This document shows positions 58,215 to 64,000 of a DNA stretch of 64,000 nucleotides, one piece after another. The stretch is from contig NC_135016.1 in the NCBI RefSeq assembly GCF_051020955.1, positions 17,404,501 through 17,468,500 on the forward strand, given 5' to 3'. Position 1 is the first letter of the stretch, and each line of letters starts with the position of its first letter. The position numbers and the translations under genes are program-made. The notes beneath the pieces are model-generated. The model had not been told where the DNA came from. It ran no database searches and saw only the letters and a program-made list of their open reading frames with translations. This stretch comes from Megalopta genalis. Taxonomy: Eukaryota; Arthropoda; Insecta; Hymenoptera; Halictidae.

Positions 58215-58664
58215 TATTGGGTTGGCAACTAAGTAATTGCCGATTTCAGTTATAGATGTCCCTCGCTCCCATTTTTATGATATCCGTGAATGTTATATTA
58301 TAAAGTTATTATTATTATTATTACGTTATTTTTTATTATCCGCGAATGTTAGCAACTGGACAAATTGAATGCAGCGGTCAAGGAAAAGCGACCAGAATTG
58401 GTCAATCGTGAAGGTGTCATTTTCCAGCAGGACAATGCTAGGCCGCACACATCTTTGTCCACTAGGCAAAAATTCGCTTAACTCAGTTTTTGGCCGAAAA
58501 CGATCAGACTTTCTACGAGCGTGGAATTTTCAAGTTGTCAGAGAGGTGGCAAAAGGTCATCGAACAAAATGGAAAATACATTACAGATTAAACTTCGTTC
58601 CAAGTAAAAAAAAATTTTTTATTTCATCGAACAAATCGGCAATTACTTAGTTGCCAAACCAATA
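58215..58664 (+). mobile_element. Deleted mariner element, 450 bp
   Basis: TATTGGGTTGGCAACTAAGT at the left is inverted at the right (ACTTAGTTGCCAAACCAATA), continuing inward as AATTGCCGATT; the arms are about 30 bp. A TA lies outside the element. It keeps part of a transposase on the plus strand (next entry). Typical mariners are about 1.3 kb, so roughly two thirds is lost. Confidence 0.92.
58353..58591 (+). pseudogene. Mariner transposase remnant
   Basis: From 58353 the frame reads QLDKLNAAVKEKRPELVNRE and shortly after FQQDNARPHTS, the conserved block around the second catalytic Asp of mariner DDD transposases, up to a stop at 58479. After a deletion the frame changes, and from about 58487 the C-terminus follows (FLAENDQTFYERGIF, then LSERWQKVIEQNGKYITD) with a natural stop at 58589-58591. 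The N-terminal DNA-binding domain, first Asp and the region of the third Asp are missing. It is non-functional. Confidence 0.92.
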
Positions 58665-59361
58665 ATTTCAGCAATTTTGGAACAGAAAGCGCGGAAGCGG
58701 TCGTTAGCTGGAAAATGTGGAAGCTCCTGCTCCGGCAGGTTGGGCATTAATTTCGCCGCGAGAATTCGCTGTCATCGGGACATCGTAATAATCGGTAGAA
58801 ATTGAAATTCGGCTAATATCGCACGATGAAGCGATCGCGGAGCGTCGCGATCGGGTCGAGCCGACGCTATCGCGATATTCCGTCCTCTACATAATTCTAC
58901 AAAGCAGATTTCATAATGAAATATCAGCGAAATAAATGTCAGATACGTTCCACGTACTCCTTTCGACGCGGTAAAAGGGATCCCGGAGTCCAGGTTTCCG
59001 TGAATAGGCGGCTTTCGTTCTTCGCGCTACAATCGCGGTGCTCGCTGTCGGCCGAAGAAAATATTTTTCCAGACTAATAAATATCTGATCGTCGTCCAAT
59101 ATTCTCCGCGCACGGCGCTTCTAGAATATCCAACATAAGCTCCGAGACTTACAGAGAAATTCTCCTAACTCCATCTCCTCCTCCGGGGTTCTTCAACTTG
59201 GCTTTCATTGCTTCCACGACCCTGGTCTCGCAAACATCGTATTACGCGAACGTGGATGTAATAACGGAACGTTGCGTGAACAGGCTGATAAGGGAACATA
59301 ATTTAGATATCGGTGGGCGAGTGTCGTGTATTTCAACGCTATGAATTGCGACGATGTTAAT
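58665..59361. other. Unique sequence
   Basis: No repeats or motifs recognised. Confidence 0.4.
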
Positions 59362-59592
59362 ATACAGCAATGTCTCTCTAATTGACGCTCAGATTGTGCA
59401 GAAAAATGGACAATTTGGGAAGAGGAGATACGATTATTCGAGCCCCTTCGAGCTCGTTCTTATAGTTATTGACAATTCGTAACTATAAAAACAAACCGCA
59501 AGGCTCGAATAATCGTATCTCCTCTTCCCAAATTGTCCATTTTTCTCCACAATCTGAGCGTCACAGTCGAGAAATTCAGTGACATTCTGTTA
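59362..59592. mobile_element. Family A MITE, right end degenerate
   Basis: It starts TACAGCAATGTCTCTCTAAT and has long, nearly perfect arms (AGAGGAGATACGATTATTCG left; CGAATAATCGTATCTCCTCT right). The right terminus reads GAGCGTCACAGTCGAGAAAT then GACATTCTG, carrying a short insertion. The arms pair over about 80 bp, making it one of the strongest hairpins in the family. Confidence 0.9.
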
Positions 59593-61680
59593 TAACTTTT
59601 GAACCATCGAAGATATCGCAATGAAATTTACGCCAAAAATATTAAAAAAATAGTTATTTTCAGCTATAGATGACTAAATGTTTTTGCATTTGTTAAACGA
59701 AAATTTTTAATTAATTTTCATCGACATCTTTTGTGAAAGAAAATTGTTTAAATATAATGTTACAAAGTTTGTTTCGTTCACTTATATTTTCCATGTTACA
59801 TGGAATAATTAAAAATTTTAAATATCCGTCGATTTACAGACGAAGAAGCGTTCTATAATATACCGACTGGAACACAGAGAGATTATCTTCGATATCTTTA
59901 ACCTCGAAGTAACGTAACGTCGATATCTTTAAAACGTAATAATTTACAATCTGGTTCGTCTTGGTACGTAACTTTTACAGAATTATATAGAGGAAAGTAT
60001 CCTGAAAACATACCGTTTGTCCGAAACCGTGAGTCCTTGGGTGTCAAAAGATATTCCTTGTCGAATGTAAAGAATTTTTACACTTTTTGTATTTTATTAA
60101 ACATTATATTTTTCATATGTAGGATACGATAATCTTAATTTAAGCTACTGCTTCCTAACGAGAAATATCGCCTCCTAATGTAAAAAAAGAAACGCAAAGG
60201 AAAAAATTAATTAGGTTCGTCGGGACATTGCGAGAAAAAGAAGCATATTTTTCGGCGTCGAACGTAGCGTTCAAAATGTTCAACTATAAATTGTCGTATC
60301 TATCACAATTTATGATCATTTTTATTAATATTCCCACTTTTGAGGGTAATGGACATTTAACAAGCGATAAAGCTTCACTGTACATCGATACGAGAAAATT
60401 AGGTTTTTGTCAAAAGGTCGCTAAAATCTTCGATCCGGCCCGCTGTGCGTCGGTTCGGGAGACATTGCTGTGTGTACCAAACGATGTTCCGCTTCGACGC
60501 TTTTTCCTATAATCAAGAAACAGGTTGTTAGCCCAGGACAAATTGCATCGTTGTCTCCTAATCGGATCGAAGCGATCCAAGATCCCGTGGCCGACGCCGG
60601 ACGGTAAGGATGTTTGCTCTCGGGCCGATGTTTGCGGAGTACGGGCACGGAGAAACGGACAAGAGCGGAGGGTGCAACGGTTTGCGGATTGATCTATTTT
60701 AACGCGAGCGACCCGAGCAATTAGACGAACGAGCCCGAGAGCACCGCGAAAAGGACGACGCCCGGTCGATCGGACTTCCGTTAGCCGTCCGCGAAAAAAA
60801 GGTCGATCGCTCGAACGTGCTTCTCGGCTTCTCTCGAGCCGAGGATTCGTCGTCGTCGTCGTCGTCGTCGTCCTCGTCGGCCAGCGGCGTCTCGTCTCCG
60901 ACGGCGGATCGACGCCGGAGAAACATTTTCATGGAAATAAATTTGTTTTTGCCGTTTTCCCTGGATTGAAAAGTCGTCCCTGGCGAAGGCTTTTGGACCG
61001 TGAATTGGATCCCGACCAACTTTGATCCTCTCAGACTCTCGCCACCCTCTCCCGAACTCCCTCCAGGAATCATGCCTCCCGTGAAAAGAAACGGCAGGCC
61101 GGCCGCCTCCCTCCCTCCCTCTCTCCCGGCATCATTTATTAATTCCCTTCCGACAACTTCCACTCCATCCCCCGCCCGTTCCCCGCCGCTCCCCCTGGCC
61201 GTGACTTTTACCGTCTACCAGGGTCTCGTGACTTGTATTAATTTAGTCAATGGACCCCCGGCCGGCGAGCGCAGCTCTCTCTCCCTTCTACGTTCCGCCG
61301 AAGGTGAGGAGATCGAGATAGCGTCAAAGAGCCGTCGTTAAACAATATACCGAACGTCGGATTCGTGAGGTAGCAAACGACTTCGTTTCCCGGTGTACCT
61401 TGGTACTGCGAAGATCGCCGATAATGCTCGGCGGAATTGCTGCACTTAATGCGCGAAGGATAATCTTTCAGCGTTCGTGCGTTTTCTGTGGAATACGGCT
61501 GGAACGTCGATTAGATTTTTAGAGACGATATTAGGGTGATTCGTAGATTCTGCTTTATGTAGAATAATTGCGGTGCGGGCGTTGTACCATCTGGAGCTGC
61601 GATGGGGAAGCTATGACCCGAGGGTCAGACGCTGAGTCGCGCAGGCTTTTTAAATGATCCGCGCGTTGATCTTTGTAAAG
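59593..61680. other. Unique sequence with a CGT run
   Basis: AT-rich to 60400, then GC-rich to 61330. (CGT)8 lies at about 60849-60873 and reads as poly-Asp in a 154-residue minus-strand frame (60699-61163), which is not credible as a gene. CTCCCTCCCTCTCTCCCGG-type pyrimidine runs lie near 61108-61128. No exon is called. Confidence 0.45.
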
Positions 61681-62044
61681 TTATTTTTGTGTCATGAAAG
61701 AGGGAACGGACAGTCAAAAATATTAATTATTAAGTTGTTATTCAAGTAACTTATAAATGAGTTATATATAAATTAACTATTTATATAATAACTATTCATG
61801 TATAACTTATATATATACTTATTATAAATTACTTATAATATTATAAATAACTTATTTTACTAAAGTTATTTATTATATTTATTACATATATTAAAGTTAT
61901 TACAAACTTATTTTTATATCATAAAGGATAATAAAATAATAAATATATACATATATATTACTTTATTTTTTTAATATTTTTGATTGTCTGTTCCCACTTT
62001 TATGATATAAAAATAAGTTTGTAATAACTTTAATATATGTAATA
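61681..62044. repeat. Overlapping AT-rich inverted repeats
   Basis: TTATTTTTGTGTCATGAAAG and GGGAACGGACAGTCAAAAAT (61681-61726) are inverted at 61971-62016 (ATTTTTGATTGTCTGTTCCC, ACTTTTATGATATAAAAATA). A second arm pair, TAAAGTTATTACAAACTTAT with TTTTATATCATAAAG (61882-61926), is inverted at 61997-62044. The right arms overlap, so one segment exists in three copies. The layout suggests a decayed AT-rich MITE with nested duplication. Confidence 0.8.
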
Positions 62045-63028
62045 GATGTAATAAATAACTTTAATGAAATAGGTGTAATAAAATAACTTTATCATATGCA
62101 ATAAATGTAATAAATAACTTTAATGAAATAAGTGTAATAGAATAACTTTATTATACATACACATGTATGTGTATATCTATTAATAACTATATCTATTAAT
62201 AAATAATATTTCATAATATATATGCGATTTTCTTTGTTCCCCCTAATTCACCCATTTATATCAATTTTTTGACGTCGACCTTTATTTATTGCTCTACACT
62301 TGCAAAAGTAAAAGTTGTAAAACAAAAAGAAAACCTAAACCTTTAACAAATTTTAAAAGCGACTTTTCATTTAACGCTACTGTCTCAGTAACCTACGAGC
62401 TAGTACTAAAAAAAAGAAATAATAATAATAATTTGGCCCACTTCTCAAAAAATTCGCTATCACTGATATACAGTCTAATCGCAATAAAGTCGATCTTTAT
62501 GTTCCGATCCGAATGTATTAATAGCTCGGATCCCTGTCAATGGACCGGTCTAGCACTGACACAGAAAATTCGGATGAAAATAGTTTCTGATTACGGTCCG
62601 ATCGCGGGGATTATCTGCTGCTGGTATTCGAAGACTCCAATAAGGCAGACCCGCTCGTGATATGCGGAGTCTTCGACTAAACGACGTCGGTGGGAGTGTC
62701 TAAGAATGTTCGAGGCGAATAGCCAAAATAGCTGTCGATCCTGACGAGCCGCAGCCACCCTCGCCGCATCGGAACACGTGTCGGAGAGTTTCCGAGGGTG
62801 TTGATCCCTCGCTCGCCTATCTTCGATCGACGAGCTTCGATCTCCGAGTGAGGAACCTCGTGGATTCTTCGGAGCCGAATCGTCCGGGAAAATATTTAAT
62901 ATTCGATCATTTTTTATGGAGGAACTTGCGCGCTGTTTAACAGAGAAAGAATTTTCCAATATCATTGTTCCACGAATGCAGAGTGCAACAAAACTTGTTA
63001 TTTTATTTTTATTAACTCAGCTGACAAA
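62045..63028. other. Unique sequence with a short hairpin
   Basis: TTTAATGAAATA(A/G)GTGTAATA is repeated near 62060 and 62120. CGAAGACTCC (62629) is inverted at 62666-62675 (GGAGTCTTCG) with a 27-nt loop. A 124-residue minus-strand frame (62591-62965) and a 123-residue plus-strand frame (62289-62660) have no motifs. Confidence 0.45.
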
Positions 63029-63397
63029 TACAGGCTGTCCTAAAAATGCCTCGAAATTCGGAAATGGCGGGTTCCTCGGATCATTTGAAGCAACTTTTTT
63101 CTTTGCGAAAATCTTCTCCGAGGCTTTGTTTACGAGTTATTAACGAAAAACACTGACCAATAAGAGGCGAGCTCGGCTGGCGCGCGGCGGCCCAGCCAAC
63201 CAGCGCGCGAAGCCCAGTTCCGCTCACTGGCTCGGTCGCCTCGCGCCAGCCGAGCTCACCTCTTATTGGTCAGTGTTTTTCGTTCATAACTCGTTAGCAG
63301 TGCCTCGGAGAAAATTTTTGTAAAGGAGAAAGTTGCTTCAAATGACCTCAGGAATCCCCTACTTTCGGATTGCGAGACATTTTTGAGACACCCTATA
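63029..63397. mobile_element. Family G MITE, copy 9
   Basis: Ends TACAGGCTGTCCTAAAAATG and CATTTTTGAGACACCCTATA. Core with GACCAATAAG, CAGCCAACCAG, CACTGGCTCG and TATTGGTCAG. Both termini carry substitutions, and it is closest to the copy at 40.4 kb. Length 369 bp. Confidence 0.93.
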
Positions 63398-64000
63398 AAA
63401 ATGATTAGAAATCGCTGGGTTTTTATTTAGATTCCGACAACCGCATTAGTTCGAAACGCGCCTGTTAAATAATGTTCGTCGCGTATTTTTTCAATTGAAC
63501 GGTAAACTTAACGAGAAGAGCAACTTCTTTTGAAATTATTCGCATGATTTCTGTCCGCGTATGCGATCACGGTGGCACGCGACCGAGCACAAACGTTTAA
63601 ACCGCGATAATTTCATTTCACGGAATTCAATCAATTTGAGCAGCGCAGCGGCTCGTCGAACGTTTAAAAGGAAATATTGCCACTGGAAATTTTCATTTAT
63701 TACCGGACCGATCAAATATACTACTGAGTGGATTCGCGCGGAAACATTTATTCGACGGTGTCGCGCGTGTCATAAAAATTGTAACGATGTTTTACGAAAT
63801 GTGAACACCTCTCGATGCAATTATTCGAGCAATCTCCGCGCGGACCTTTCGAAACAATCATTCGACAACAATTGGCGAACGATTTGAATCGAAGTAGCGA
63901 ATTTTAACAACTGTGATGCTTGCTCTATGACGCAATAATCCTCGATAAAAATGGTAAGAATTAATATCGCTATACAGCGATATTATAATTATATATATAT
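63398..64000. other. Unique sequence to window end
   Basis: A 108-residue plus-strand frame (63561-63887) has no motif. The last 40 bases are AT-rich. Nothing else is recognised. Confidence 0.4.

Noticed and set aside
62628..62676. 10-bp stem with 27-nt loop as a structured RNA
   Set aside because: A stem this short arises often by chance, and no further pairing or promoter is seen.

Overview
The window reads as nuclear DNA of an insect, most likely a hymenopteran (ant or bee). That assignment is an inference from three things: patches rich in intact CpG alternating with AT-rich stretches, many long (GA)n tracts, and a heavy load of short non-autonomous DNA transposons including mariner relics. 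There are no operons, no ribosome binding sites and no dense ORFs. I found no host protein-coding exon, tRNA, rRNA or known microRNA that I could defend. The long open frames run through GA tracts, AT minisatellites or transposon arms and look like by-products of composition. The window is probably intergenic DNA or the inside of a very large intron.

Most of the recognisable structure is repeats. Family A (TA|CAGTAATGTCTC ends, marked by TGACGCTCAG) and family B (TA|CAGTAAATTCTCC ends, marked by CTTCGGCTTGTA) are palindromic MITEs. They share an inner arm (GGACAATTTGGGAAGAGGAG) but have different outer arms. Copies lie at about 0.2, 1.6, 8.6, 10.8, 12.5, 17.1, 18.5, 25.2, 33.5, 40.0, 42.3, 42.7, 54.1 and 59.4 kb. 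Head-to-tail arrays lie at 23.4-24.2 kb (family A) and 35.2-35.9 kb (family B half-elements). Family G (TA|CAGGGTGTCCC ends, about 330-370 bp, GC-rich core with CCAAT motifs) has eight near-full copies and one inverted derivative. Family H (4.5 kb) has similar end bases but a different body. Families E, F and I end at TTAA and look piggyBac-like; one E copy sits inside an I copy. Single elements are a 197-bp hAT-type MITE with an 8-bp target duplication (21.3 kb), a pogo-like MITE (12.4 kb) and two deleted mariners (30.5 and 58.2 kb).

There are tandem arrays with periods of about 13, 28, 29, 49, 71, 136, 137 and 150 bp. The oddest structure is at 5.86-6.14 kb: two adjacent foldbacks with unrelated stems of about 50 bp that carry the same 37-nt loop, identical at 36 of 37 positions. 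Between repeats, several GC-rich stretches with embedded TAAT-type words (about 18.0, 21.8, 46.5 and 50.9 kb) could be conserved regulatory DNA, but this cannot be shown from one sequence.
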